Part shown: piece by piece, positions 35,169 to 45,996 of the stretch
Numbering within the stretch: the first letter of the stretch is position 1
Layout of the letters: each line of letters opens with the position of its first letter
From: Mesorhizobium muleiense
GTDB taxonomy: Bacteria > Pseudomonadota > Alphaproteobacteria > Rhizobiales > Rhizobiaceae
Direction: 5' to 3'
Length of the DNA: 64,000 bases
NCBI RefSeq assembly: GCF_900099905.1
Contig: NZ_FNEE01000016.1
Location: 80,002-144,001 of the forward strand
Notes under the pieces: model-generated
Databases searched by the model: none
Told to the model about the DNA's origin: nothing
The model's input: only the letters and a program-made list of their open reading frames with translations
Made by a program: the position numbers and the translations under genes

Positions 35169-35903
35169 TCAGATTTGCGCGAGGCCGCCATCGACGGCGA
35201 GTTCGCTGGCGGTCATGAAGCTGCTGTCGGGCGACGCGAGAAAGGCAGCCGCCGCCCCGATCTCCGCCGGATCGGCCATGCGCTGAAGCGGATTCATCGA
35301 GGCGAAGACCTTCAAGCCCTCCTCGCCTATCGCTGCCTTCGCGAGTTCGGTCGCCGTCGCCCCGGGCGACAGCACGTTGACCCGGATGCCGGTGCCTTTC
35401 AGGTCCTCCGCCCAGGTCCGCGCGAGGTTGCGCACGGCCGCCTTGCTCGCGCTATAGACGCTGAATGCGGGGGCGCCCGTGGTGCCCGCGCTCGATCCCG
35501 TCAGGATGATCGAACCGCCCTCGCCCATCAGCGGCAGCGCCTTCTGGACCGTGAAGATCGTACCCTTCACATTGGTGTTGAAGGTTTCGTCAATGTGCTC
35601 GGCGGTGAGCTTGCCGAGCGGAAGCAGGCTTCCCATCCCGGCGTTGGCGAAGATGACGTCGAGGGTTCCGCGCTCGGTCTTCACCGCCGCGTAAAGCTTG
35701 TCGAGATCGGCCTCATCGGAGACCGAGCCCTGCACCGCGCGGGCATTGGCCCCGAGCTCGACGAGGGCGGCGTCGAGCGCATCCTGCCGACGGCCGAAAA
35801 TGAAGACGAAAGCGCCCTCCTCGATGAAGCGCTTTGCAGCGGCGAGGCCGATGCCGGTGGCGCCACCGGTGATCACGGCGGTCTTTCCATTCAATCTGGT
35901 CAT
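35169..35903 (-). CDS. SDR family oxidoreductase (glucose-dehydrogenase-like)
   Basis: 244-residue classical SDR: TGGATGIGLAAAKRF near residue 12, ANAGMGS at the NNAG position, Ser in LTGSSAG and catalytic YSASK, with AVDGGLAQI at the end. GRRQD after strand 2 suggests NADP preference. It is divergent from a LysR gene (227 bp apart), which probably regulates it. Substrate unknown. Confidence 0.9.
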   Translation of the reverse strand: MTRLNGKTAVITGGATGIGLAAAKRFIEEGAFVFIFGRRQDALDAALVELGANARAVQGSVSDEADLDKLYAAVKTERGTLDVIFANAGMGSLLPLGKLTAEHIDETFNTNVKGTIFTVQKALPLMGEGGSIILTGSSAGTTGAPAFSVYSASKAAVRNLARTWAEDLKGTGIRVNVLSPGATATELAKAAIGEEGLKVFASMNPLQRMADPAEIGAAAAFLASPDSSFMTASELAVDGGLAQI

Positions 35904-36130
35904 ATCGTGTATCCTTCGTTTCGCTATCTCGGGTCTTTGGCTGTACGGGAGGTCTTCCCGACAAGTTCAACATGGCCCTGCCGAAGTCAGCCAGACAGTG
36001 AGCAGTCGCACACATCGGTGGTGCGAAAACGATCCATATCGATGATCATACGCCGCGATGCTCGCGTAAACCCCGGCTTTGTATGCTAGAATGAGCCCGG
36101 AAGCCGCACTGCGCGGCGCGGGGATGCACC

Positions 36131-37024
36131 ATGATCGACTGGGATGACGTTCGCTACTTTCTCGCCGCCGCGCAAGGGGGCTCAGTGCGGGCCGCCGCCA
36201 AACGTCTCGGAGTGAACCACGCGACCGTGCTGCGACGCATCGCCCAGCTCGAGGACCGCCTCGGGGCGCAGATGTTCGAAAAGCTGCCTTCGGGCTACCG
36301 CTTAACAGCTGCGGGCGAGGAGGTCCTCGAGTTCGCGGACCAGATGCAAGCGTCGTCGCACCAGCTGGAAACGCGCGTCTTGGGGCGCGATCAAAGCGTG
36401 CGCGGGCTTCTGCGGGTGACGCTGCCGGCGCCCCTCGCAGCACACCTGCTCATGCCGGACTTCGCGGATTTCGTACGCCTGCATCCGGGCATCGAGATGG
36501 AAATCTTGTCGTCCGGCGAGCTGGCAAACCTGACCAACCGAGAGGCCGACGTGGCGATCCGCGTCGTCTACGACCGCGAAGCCCTGCCGCCCAATCTTCA
36601 CGGCCTGAAGGGGCCGGAGCTGTTCGGCGGCTTCTACATGTCCGGCGATCGACTAGCCGAGTGGCAGGCGGGCGGGCCGGATCCCAGGTGGATCGCCATA
36701 AGCGGTCATGGAGTACCGGACTGGACCCGCGAGGGAGAACTTCGCACGACTGGGACTCCGTTCCGGACTATGGATTTCGAAGCGCAGATCGCGGCGGTCC
36801 GGCAAGGTATAGGCATCACGACGCTCCCGTGTTTCGTCGGAGATACCGATTCCTTATTGGAGAGGGTGCCAGGTACCAACCTACACCTGTATGGACCGAT
36901 CTGGGTTCTCACTCAGGGGGAGACACGCAAGACGAAGCGCCTGCGGCTCCTCACCGAGTTCGTATCCCGCAGACTCGCCGCCTACGCCCCACTTTTAGCG
37001 GGGCTGTCCATATCGCGCGACTGA
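36131..37024 (+). CDS. LysR family transcriptional regulator
   Basis: 297 residues with MIDWDDVRYFLAAAQGGSVR and a short winged helix (GVNHATVLRRIAQLEDRLGA), then the LysR effector domain (GLLRVTLPAPLAAHLL, GIGITTLPCFVGD). It belongs to the AaeR/CrgA-like group that often controls adjacent oxidoreductases. It is divergent from the SDR gene and is the last gene inside the island before guaA. Confidence 0.9.
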   Translation: MIDWDDVRYFLAAAQGGSVRAAAKRLGVNHATVLRRIAQLEDRLGAQMFEKLPSGYRLTAAGEEVLEFADQMQASSHQLETRVLGRDQSVRGLLRVTLPAPLAAHLLMPDFADFVRLHPGIEMEILSSGELANLTNREADVAIRVVYDREALPPNLHGLKGPELFGGFYMSGDRLAEWQAGGPDPRWIAISGHGVPDWTREGELRTTGTPFRTMDFEAQIAAVRQGIGITTLPCFVGDTDSLLERVPGTNLHLYGPIWVLTQGETRKTKRLRLLTEFVSRRLAAYAPLLAGLSISRD

Positions 37025-37464
37025 CGCGCAGTAGATCGCCGGCGACGCTTGCCGGGTCTTGCTTGTTTAGGGGAAGAATGGGGGTAAATGCGGGAATGTC
37101 GGCTTCTGTCGCAAACTGACGTACAACGGTGCAAGCGGGAATGGCTGCAAAGTCCAAGCTGAAAACGTGAGTGTACCGCTTCTCAGGCCGCATGCGGAAC
37201 GGCCGGTTTCGGGACGCCGTGCACACTCCTGACCGACGACAATGGGGCTCGAAGCAGACCCGCCTTTGTGCACGCTATTCTACGCCAGAGCACTCCCGCC
37301 AATGGAAGCGGCTTTACAACCATCTTGAAGCGGGCGCAGATCGATCCTGTAGGAAAGAAATGGAGTAGGCGAATTCAATGGAAGTGAAAGACGGACGGGA
37401 GGAGCGGCAATTAAGCGGAGGCGAAAACCACCGCCGAAACTACGCTATTGCCGCCGTTTTTATC
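37025..37464. other. Gene-free stretch between island LysR gene and guaA
   Basis: 440 bp where an integrase would be expected in a guaA-type island. No integrase was recognised on either strand. A plus-strand frame segment near 37250-37370 is weakly protein-like (VHAILRQSTPANGSGFTTIL), without start or family. The stretch ends at the att copy. Confidence 0.35.
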
Positions 37465-37484
37465 CTTCACTCCCACTCGATTGT
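37465..37484. repeat. Proximal att-like site at the guaA 3' end
   Basis: The 20-bp segment spans the last five guaA codons and its stop codon (TIEWE then TGA on the minus strand) plus two bases. It is the copy retained by the gene, so insertion at this site leaves GuaA intact. Identical to 29234-29253. Confidence 0.7.
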
Positions 37485-39089
37485 GCCCGGCGGCTTGCTC
37501 GTCACGTCGTAGACGACGCGGTTGATGCCGCGCACCTCGTTGATGATGCGGGTGGCGGCGGCGCCGAGGAACGCCATGTCGTAGTGGTAGAAATCCGCCG
37601 TCATGCCGTCGACCGAGGTGACGGCGCGCAGCGCGCAGACGAATTCATAGGTGCGGCCGTCGCCCATGACGCCGACGGTCTGCACCGGCAGCAGCACGGC
37701 GAAGGCCTGCCAGATGGCGTCATAGAGGCCGGCCTTGCGGATCTCGTCGAGATAGATGGCATCGGCCTCGCGCAGGATCTCCAGCTTTTCGCGGGTGATG
37801 CCGCCCGGGCAGCGGATGGCAAGACCGGGTCCGGGAAACGGGTGCCGGCCGACGAAGCTGTCGGGCAGGCCGAGCTCCTTGCCGAGCACCCTAACCTCGT
37901 CCTTGAACAGTTCGCGCAGCGGCTCGACCAGTTGCATGTTCATGCGCTCGGGCAGGCCGCCGACATTGTGGTGCGACTTGATCGTCACCGACGGGCCGCC
38001 GGTGAAGGAGACGCTTTCGATGACGTCGGGATAGAGCGTGCCCTGCGCCAGGAAATCGGCGCCGCCGAGTTTCTCGGCCTCTTCCTCGAACACCTCGATG
38101 AACAGCCGGCCAATGGTCTTGCGCTTCTTTTCCGGATCCGACTCGCCCTCGAGCGCGCCGATAAAGCGGTCCGAGGCGTCGACCAGGATGAGCGGCAGAT
38201 TGTAGTGCTGGCGAAACATCTCCACCACGCCTGATGCCTCGTCCTTGCGCATCAGCCCGTGGTCGACAAGGATGCAGGTGAGCTGGTCGCCGACCGCCTC
38301 GTGGATCAGGAGTGCTGCGACCGAGGAATCGACGCCGCCCGAAAGCGCGCAGATGACCTTGCCCTTGCCGACCTGCTTGCGGATCGTCTCGACCGCGTGC
38401 TCGCGGTAGGCGCGCATCGTCCAGTCGCCTTCGATGCCGGCGATCTTGTGGACGAAGTTTTGCAGCAGCCGGGCGCCGTCAGGCGTGTGCACCACTTCGG
38501 GGTGGAACATGATGCCGTACATCTTGCGCTCGACATTGCCGAAGATGGCGAAGGGCGAGCCTTCCGATTTGCCGAACACCTCGAATCCCTTGGGCAGCGA
38601 GATGACGCGGTCGCCATGGCTCATCCACACCTGATGGCGCTGACCGGGCGCCCACAGGCCCTCGAACAGCGGGCTGTCCTTCTGGATCTCGACGAAGGCA
38701 CGGCCGAATTCGCGATGGTCGGAGCTTTCGGCGATGCCGCCCATCTGCACGCACATGGCCATCTGGCCATAGCAGATGCCGAGCACCGGCACGCCGGCGT
38801 CGAAGACAATCTGCGGCGCGCGCGGGCTGCCGATGTCGCCGGTCGAGGCCGGGCCGCCGGAGAGGATCACCGCCTTCGGATTGATGCGCCTGAACGCCGC
38901 TTCGGCCGACTGGAACGGCACGATCTCGGAAAAGACGCCGGCCTCGCGGATGCGCCTGGCGATGAGCTGCGTGAACTGGCTGCCGAAATCGACAATCAGG
39001 ACGGTGTCTGGCAGGACGGTGTCTGGGAGGACGGTGTCTGGCAGGACGGTGTCTGGGAGGACGGTGTCGGGACGATTGGCTATCTTCAT
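37467..39089 (-). CDS. guaA: GMP synthase (glutamine-hydrolysing)
   Basis: 540 residues converting XMP to GMP. Class I glutamine amidotransferase domain with nucleophile Cys106 in GICYGQ and MFHPEVVHTP carrying the His-x-Glu; ATP pyrophosphatase domain with PP-loop ALSGGVDSSVAAL; C-terminal dimerisation domain ending GTIEWE. The N-terminus is odd: MKIANR is followed by PDTVL five times (residues 7-31) before the first beta strand, whereas the usual protein has it once. The 3' end doubles as an island attachment site. Confidence 0.97.
   Translation of the reverse strand: MKIANRPDTVLPDTVLPDTVLPDTVLPDTVLIVDFGSQFTQLIARRIREAGVFSEIVPFQSAEAAFRRINPKAVILSGGPASTGDIGSPRAPQIVFDAGVPVLGICYGQMAMCVQMGGIAESSDHREFGRAFVEIQKDSPLFEGLWAPGQRHQVWMSHGDRVISLPKGFEVFGKSEGSPFAIFGNVERKMYGIMFHPEVVHTPDGARLLQNFVHKIAGIEGDWTMRAYREHAVETIRKQVGKGKVICALSGGVDSSVAALLIHEAVGDQLTCILVDHGLMRKDEASGVVEMFRQHYNLPLILVDASDRFIGALEGESDPEKKRKTIGRLFIEVFEEEAEKLGGADFLAQGTLYPDVIESVSFTGGPSVTIKSHHNVGGLPERMNMQLVEPLRELFKDEVRVLGKELGLPDSFVGRHPFPGPGLAIRCPGGITREKLEILREADAIYLDEIRKAGLYDAIWQAFAVLLPVQTVGVMGDGRTYEFVCALRAVTSVDGMTADFYHYDMAFLGAAATRIINEVRGINRVVYDVTSKPPGTIEWE
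39000..39074. repeat. In-frame 15-bp tandem repeat in guaA encoding PDTVL
   Basis: Four full 15-bp units plus a partial fifth, reading gacggtgtctggcag and gacggtgtctgggag alternately, so there are two identical 30-bp blocks (39000-39029 and 39030-39059). On the guaA strand each unit adds PDTVL. Because the unit is a multiple of three, expansion or contraction keeps the frame. Confidence 0.9.
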
Positions 39090-39145
39090 GGCGAGCGTTT
39101 AGAGAAAGAAACGAGTCGGCGCAATGGGTTGCGAAGGCGTCTCCC

Positions 39146-39808
39146 TCACTCCGTTTCCGCGTCACGGGATGGTCCAAATTGCAGCGCACCGGAGCCAATC
39201 GCCTGTTCCAGCCGCGTCACCGCGTCCGCCAACCTCTCGTCGATGACATGGAGATACTCCTTCCAGTCGCCGACATGCCTGAGATCGGCAGCCCCGTCGG
39301 AAATGCCGCGCAGGCCGACGAGCGGCACGCCGAACAATTGGCAGGCACGCAGGCAGGCGAAGGTCTCCATATCGACCATGTCCTCGCCAATCGCATCATA
39401 GGCGCTGCCGGAGATGATCGCCGCGCCGGTCGACAGCGTCGCCTCCCTTATGCCGGGAATCCTGAACGGCAGCGGCACCGTCACCGGCAGGTCGAGAAAC
39501 GGCGTCGCGCCCTTCTCGAAGCCCAATGGCGAGGCGTCGATGTCGCGGTAGGCGACCGAAACGGCCTGGTAGATTTCCGTCTGTTCCAGTGTCCGGCTGC
39601 CGGCCGAACCGAGCGAGACGACGAGATCCGGCAGCGCCTTTTCAGATTTGAGCCATGACAGTTCCGCGCCCAGCCTGACACCCGCTTCGACCGGCCCCAC
39701 CCCTGTCATGACAGGCGTGAACAGCCGCTGCAGATGCGGCCCGTATTCGGCCTGCGCCGCCATCACGAAAAGAACGTCCCTGCCGGCAATTCTGACGGCC
39801 TTGCGCAT
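39146..39808 (-). CDS. MTA/SAH nucleosidase-like purine nucleoside phosphorylase family protein
   Basis: 220 residues from ATG 39808 (MRKAVRIAGRDVLFVMAAQAEYG), with GAAGG 9 bp upstream; an ATG at 39829 is possible but would overlap the upstream gene. Family features include LVVSLGSAGS, the substrate-binding VDMETFA and the catalytic Asp in LRGISDGA. Such enzymes cleave methylthioadenosine and S-adenosylhomocysteine to adenine. It is placed upstream of guaA in a purine-related series. Confidence 0.85.
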   Translation of the reverse strand: MRKAVRIAGRDVLFVMAAQAEYGPHLQRLFTPVMTGVGPVEAGVRLGAELSWLKSEKALPDLVVSLGSAGSRTLEQTEIYQAVSVAYRDIDASPLGFEKGATPFLDLPVTVPLPFRIPGIREATLSTGAAIISGSAYDAIGEDMVDMETFACLRACQLFGVPLVGLRGISDGAADLRHVGDWKEYLHVIDERLADAVTRLEQAIGSGALQFGPSRDAETE

Positions 39809-39812
39809 CGGA

Positions 39813-40271
39813 TCAGCCTTCAATGCCATCGCGCCCGACCACCGTCATCATCGTTCCAGTCATGGTGGCGATCAGCTTGGCCTCGCCGTCGACGGCGAAG
39901 GCATAGGCCTGGCCGTCGGCGACGATGATGGTGCGGCCGGGCTTGGTCACCGAGCCGCGGAACAGAAAACGCTCGCCCCGGCCCGGCGCCAGCAGATTGA
40001 CCTTGAATTCGATGGTCAGCACACTGGAGCTTTCCGGCATCAGCGAGAACGCGGCATAGCCGCAGGCCGAGTCCAGCGCCGTCGAAATGACGCCGGCATG
40101 GAGGAAGCCATGCTGCTGAGTCAGCGCCGCTGAATAGGGCATCTCGATCTCGATGATGCCCGGCGTCACCAACGTCAGCTCGGCGCCGATCGTCATCATG
40201 GCGTTCTGGCGCGCGAAGGATGTCCTGACACGATCCTCATAATTGGGGGCGGGTACGATCTCTGCTGCCAT
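39813..40271 (-). CDS. PaaI-type hot-dog thioesterase
   Basis: 152 residues with the hot-dog motif HGFLHAGVISTALDSACGYAA, then TIEFKVNLLAPG and a C-terminal strand. PaaI-family enzymes hydrolyse acyl- or aryl-CoA thioesters in the cytosol. It ends just before the nucleosidase gene and may be co-transcribed with it and with the RNA methyltransferase gene about 95 bp upstream. Substrate unknown. Confidence 0.88.
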   Translation of the reverse strand: MAAEIVPAPNYEDRVRTSFARQNAMMTIGAELTLVTPGIIEIEMPYSAALTQQHGFLHAGVISTALDSACGYAAFSLMPESSSVLTIEFKVNLLAPGRGERFLFRGSVTKPGRTIIVADGQAYAFAVDGEAKLIATMTGTMMTVVGRDGIEG

Positions 40272-40367
40272 AGCTTGTCACGCTCCTGTCAGAAAAGCTT
40301 ATTGCAGAGGTATGAGCGGCAGGCAATCGCTATTGCTGCACTGCAGCAATCAGCCCGCCGGCAAGGT

Positions 40368-41657
40368 TCAGCCACCCTTGCGCAGTGCGCAGACATAAAA
40401 CCCATCGGTACCGCTCAACGCCGGCGACAACGCAATGCCGCCTGCTGCGCCGATGCGTGCGGCCGCCTCGTGGCCCGGAAAGCGGCTGTCCCAGAGCTGG
40501 CGATGATCGACCGGGACAAAGCCGCTGTTACGATCCCTGAAGACAGCGACCTGCTCGCCATTCTCCTCGTCGAACACCGAGCAGGTGATGTAGACCAGCA
40601 GCCCGCCCGGTTTGACGAAGGTCTTGGCGACATCGAGGATCGCCGATTGCTCGCCCTTGCGCGCATCGAGCTGCTTCTGCGTCAGCCGCCATTTGGCATC
40701 GGGCCGGCGCCGCCAGGTGCCGCTGCCGGTGCAGGGCGCGTCGACCACGACGATGTCCATGTGGCCCGCGAGGGGGCTGAGTTCCGTCGGCTTGGTGACG
40801 ATTTGGACGTTGCGGTTTTCCGAGCGGCGGATGCGGTCGAAGATCGGCGCCAGCCGCGCTTTTTCGGAATCATGGGCAAACACCTGGCCGCGATTGTCCA
40901 TCGCCGCCGACAGGGCCAGCGTCTTGCCGCCGGCTCCGGCACAAAAGTCGAGAACCTGCATCCCGGCCTCGGCGCCAGCCAGCGTGGTGGCAATCTGCGA
41001 GCCTTCGTCCTGAACCTCGAACCAGCCTTTCTGGAAGGCCGGTTCGGCCTGCACGTTCGGGTGCCTGCCGTCGCCCGCGATCGGCGGGATGCGGATGCCG
41101 TGCGGCGCAATTCGTGCAGCCCTGGCGCCGGTCTCGGCCAGTTCGGCGAGCACCTTGTTGCGATCGGCCTTCAGCGTGTTGACCCTAAGGTCGAGCGGCG
41201 GGCGGGTCGCCAGCGCCGCACCTTCATCGACCCAGCTGACGCCGAAGGCCTGCTCGAAAAACGGTTCGCACCAATCCGGAATATCGGCGCGCACCGCCGG
41301 CGGCGCATCGTTTACCTGGCGGTCAGCGATGGCCTTCAGTTCATCGTCGTTCAACGGCGGCGGCGCAAACTTGTCACCGTCGAGCGCTTCGTTCAACGAC
41401 TGCGCCGTCTGGTTCCATTCGAGCAGCAGCGCGCCAAAACCGATGGCGCGCGGCGTATCTTCGCCCAACAGCCAGCCGGCCGAGCGCTTTCGCCGCAGCG
41501 CGTCATAGACGATGTTGCCGATCGCGGCGCGATCGCCGCCGCCGGCGAAGCGGTGCGACAGGCCCCAATCCTTCAGCGCATCGGCGACCGGCCGGTGCCG
41601 CCGGCCGATATCCTCCAGCACTTCAATGGCTGCTGCCAGCCGTCCGCCCAGTCGCAT
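40368..41657 (-). CDS. RsmB/NOP-family SAM-dependent RNA m5C methyltransferase
   Basis: 429 residues. The SAM-binding motif FCAGAGGKTLALSAAM is in the middle, motif IV reads VVDAPCTGSGTWRRRPD and motif VI carries the catalytic Cys in YITCSVFDEENGEQV. The N-terminal domain is helical but shorter than the NusB-like domain of true RsmB. It methylates cytosine in rRNA, position not determinable from sequence. Confidence 0.9.
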   Translation of the reverse strand: MRLGGRLAAAIEVLEDIGRRHRPVADALKDWGLSHRFAGGGDRAAIGNIVYDALRRKRSAGWLLGEDTPRAIGFGALLLEWNQTAQSLNEALDGDKFAPPPLNDDELKAIADRQVNDAPPAVRADIPDWCEPFFEQAFGVSWVDEGAALATRPPLDLRVNTLKADRNKVLAELAETGARAARIAPHGIRIPPIAGDGRHPNVQAEPAFQKGWFEVQDEGSQIATTLAGAEAGMQVLDFCAGAGGKTLALSAAMDNRGQVFAHDSEKARLAPIFDRIRRSENRNVQIVTKPTELSPLAGHMDIVVVDAPCTGSGTWRRRPDAKWRLTQKQLDARKGEQSAILDVAKTFVKPGGLLVYITCSVFDEENGEQVAVFRDRNSGFVPVDHRQLWDSRFPGHEAAARIGAAGGIALSPALSGTDGFYVCALRKGG

Positions 41658-41945
41658 CTTGTTATTCCGTTACTCAGCAAATCAATTCCGGGGTCCTGCT
41701 CTAAAGCGCGCGACCGGCGCACACAAGCGGGGAAAGTCCTGGAGGCAGAGGGCAGTCGCTTCAGGTTTGCGCTGCCCCTCACCCTGACCCTCTCCCCGTG
41801 AGAACGCCAGATCAAACGCAGCTTTCTTGATATCAGCGACTCTCGCATTGCTATGCTTTCAAACTTTTGAAGTTGCGATAGTCTTCCGCTGCGTGATTCG
41901 CCAAGAATTGCAAGCGGATCGGCGGGAAATTACAAGGAGAGGGCA

Positions 41946-42623
41946 ATGAAGACTTATACGGCGGAAGTTCTAGGCACATTTCTACTGGTGTTCATCGGCA
42001 CGGCTTCGGTGGTGACGGGCGGCTTCGGCGGCGCGCTGCCGCTCGGCCAAGAAGGCATCGGTCTGGCATTCGGCATCGGCCTGATTGCGGCGGCTTATGC
42101 GATCGGCCCGATCTCGGGTGCACATCTCAACCCGGCGGTGACGCTCGGCGTGTTCCTCGCCGGCCGAATGGAGGCCAAGGACGTCATCCCCTACTGGATC
42201 GCGCAGGTCATCGGCGCCATCATTGCGTCGCTGGCGCTGTGGATCATCGTCTCCGGGCAGGTCGGCGGCCATACCGGCGGCTTCGGCGCCAATGGCTGGG
42301 ATGCGACGAAATGGGGTGTCAGCTCGGCGTTCCTGTGGGAACTGATCGGAACCTTCACCTTTGTCACGGTCATCCTCGGCGTCACCAGCGGCAGCCACGC
42401 GACGGCCTTTGCTGGCCTCGTCATCGGCCTGACGCTGGCGGGACTGCACTTCGCCATCATTCCGGTGACCGGCACATCGCTCAATCCGGCCCGCTCGATC
42501 GGCCCGGCGCTGTTTTCGGGAAGTGCGGCGATCGGCCAGCTCTGGCTGTTCATCGTCGCACCGCTGATCGGCGGCGCCATCGCCGGCGTGGTCGCCAAGA
42601 CTCGTATCTTCGAGAAGGACTGA
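41946..42623 (+). CDS. aqpZ: Aquaporin Z-type water channel
   Basis: 225 residues, six helices, with both half-helix signatures intact: HLNPAVTLG and LNPARSIGP. The Arg of the second motif and the His/Phe-like selectivity positions are those of a water-selective channel. AAGGAGAGG precedes the ATG. It ends at a bidirectional terminator shared with katG. Confidence 0.95.
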   Translation: MKTYTAEVLGTFLLVFIGTASVVTGGFGGALPLGQEGIGLAFGIGLIAAAYAIGPISGAHLNPAVTLGVFLAGRMEAKDVIPYWIAQVIGAIIASLALWIIVSGQVGGHTGGFGANGWDATKWGVSSAFLWELIGTFTFVTVILGVTSGSHATAFAGLVIGLTLAGLHFAIIPVTGTSLNPARSIGPALFSGSAAIGQLWLFIVAPLIGGAIAGVVAKTRIFEKD

Positions 42624-42642
42624 TTTTCCAAGGCTTCAATAC

Positions 42643-42675
42643 AAAAAGGCGCGGGTCAAGGCCCGCGCTTTTTTG
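42643..42675. terminator. Bidirectional intrinsic terminator between aqpZ and katG
   Basis: Stem gcgcggg (42649-42655) and cccgcgc (42662-42668) around a 6-nt loop, followed by six T on the plus strand (42669-42674) and preceded by five A (42643-42647), giving a T-tract on the minus strand too. It lies between the convergent ends of aqpZ (42623) and katG (42696). Confidence 0.85.
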
Positions 42676-42695
42676 TTAGAGAATCACTTGCCGCC

Positions 42696-44897
<2,202 letters not shown>

Positions 44898-44956
44898 CGT
44901 TCTCTCCGATTTGTTGATTTTTGTTGATTTTCCGGACGGGCCTTGAGCCACGCCAT

Positions 44957-44973
44957 TCTGGAACGGTTCCAGA
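44957..44973. promoter_or_regulatory. Perfect 17-bp palindrome in the katG/oxyR promoter
   Basis: Arms tctggaac (44957-44964) and gttccaga (44966-44973) around one base, centred 68 bp before the katG ATG and 70 bp before the oxyR ATG. It does not look like the ATAG-type OxyR consensus. A second symmetric pair, aacaaa (44995-45000) and tttgtt (45013-45018), is nearer oxyR. Regulator not assigned. Confidence 0.55.
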
Positions 44974-45034
44974 CTAGGCCGCATTGCCGATAAAAACAAA
45001 TTGCCTTTCCTGTTTGTTGCAATAGGTTTTCCTT

Positions 45035-45943
45035 ATGATTGGTCTCACCGTCCGGCAAATGCAATATTTCGAGGCACTGGCGCAGACGCTGCATTTCGGC
45101 CGCGCCGCGAAGCTCGCCGGCGTCAGCCAGCCGGCGCTGTCGTCGCAGATCGCCGAGATGGAGCTGCGGCTCAACTGCCGGCTGTTCGAGCGCGGCGGCA
45201 AATCGGTTCGGATGACCGACGAGGCACTGGCTATGCTGCCACGTATCGAGCGCATTCTTGCCGACATCCGCGAGATCGAGACCACGGCCCGGCGCGGCCG
45301 CCCCGCCATGGAAGGACGCTTCCGGCTCGGCATCATCCCGACGGTGGCGCCCTATCTGCTGCCGCATGTGCTGCCGGAACTAAAACGGCATTTCCCGGCC
45401 TTGCAGCTCGAATTGCGTGAAGCGGTGACCGCCTCGCTGGTCGAGGACACCGCCCTGGGAAAGCTCGACGCCTTCATTGCGGCCCTTCCCCTCGATCAGC
45501 CCGGACTGATCACCGAGCCGCTTTTCTCCGACCGGTTCTTCCTTGCCGTGCCGGCCGGCGATCCCGCCTTCGCCTCGCCGCCGGTGCCGCCGGAAAGCCC
45601 GGCATTGGAAAGGCTGATGCTGCTGGAGGAAGGCCACTGCCTGCGTGAACAGGCGCTTGCCGTCTGCGGCAGCGTGCGGCCGGTGGCAATGGCGAGCTAT
45701 GGCGCGACCAGCCTGACGACGCTGCTGCAGATGGTGGCGCACGGGCTCGGCGTCACGCTTATCCCGGAAATGGCGGCAGGGCCGGCCAGCGCCATGCGCG
45801 ATTTGAAGATCGTGCCGTTCCAGGAACCGATGCCGCAGCGCACGATCTGCCTCGCCTGGCGGCGCAACAAGGTCCGGCATGACGAATGCGTCGAACTGGC
45901 CAAGATCATTCGCGCCCTGGACGAGGCGGTGCTGGCGGCGTGA
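45035..45943 (+). CDS. oxyR: OxyR-type LysR hydrogen-peroxide sensor
   Basis: 302 residues. Winged helix at the N-terminus (LHFGRAAKLAGVSQPALSSQI) and LysR effector domain. The redox Cys pair is present at C202 (EEGHCLREQA) and C211 (VCGSVRP), nine residues apart as in E. coli OxyR, so a disulfide switch is expected. It is divergent from katG and is its likely activator. Confidence 0.93.
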   Translation: MIGLTVRQMQYFEALAQTLHFGRAAKLAGVSQPALSSQIAEMELRLNCRLFERGGKSVRMTDEALAMLPRIERILADIREIETTARRGRPAMEGRFRLGIIPTVAPYLLPHVLPELKRHFPALQLELREAVTASLVEDTALGKLDAFIAALPLDQPGLITEPLFSDRFFLAVPAGDPAFASPPVPPESPALERLMLLEEGHCLREQALAVCGSVRPVAMASYGATSLTTLLQMVAHGLGVTLIPEMAAGPASAMRDLKIVPFQEPMPQRTICLAWRRNKVRHDECVELAKIIRALDEAVLAA

Positions 45944-45996
45944 GGGTGGGGATGTCGGCCAGAGGGTCCGACCGCCTTGGCATGCCGCGCAGCAGT

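Larger units (their letters stand above)
29234..37484. mobile_element. Putative guaA-integrated genomic island (about 8.2 kb)
   Basis: The guaA 3' end at 37465-37484 (cttcactcccactcgattgt on the plus strand) is duplicated exactly and in the same orientation at 29234-29253. Such a duplication is what integrase-mediated insertion into the guaA 3' end leaves behind. The DNA between carries accessory genes only: a DUF6088 remnant, an epoxide hydrolase, F420-reductase-like proteins, SDRs and two regulators. No integrase or excisionase gene was recognised, so the island looks immobile. guaA insertion of islands is well known in Mesorhizobium (IntG/attG). The island call is inference from the repeat and content. 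Confidence 0.65.

Noticed and set aside
37025..37464. Integrase gene beside guaA
   Set aside because: No tyrosine-recombinase motif on either strand; only weak frames of no family.
39000..39074. CRISPR array
   Set aside because: The repeats are 15 bp, directly adjacent without spacers, and encode PDTVL in frame; no cas genes are present in the window.
38259..39401. A 380-codon plus-strand frame opposite guaA
   Set aside because: Antisense to an essential conserved enzyme and containing the reverse image of its repeat; no independent support.
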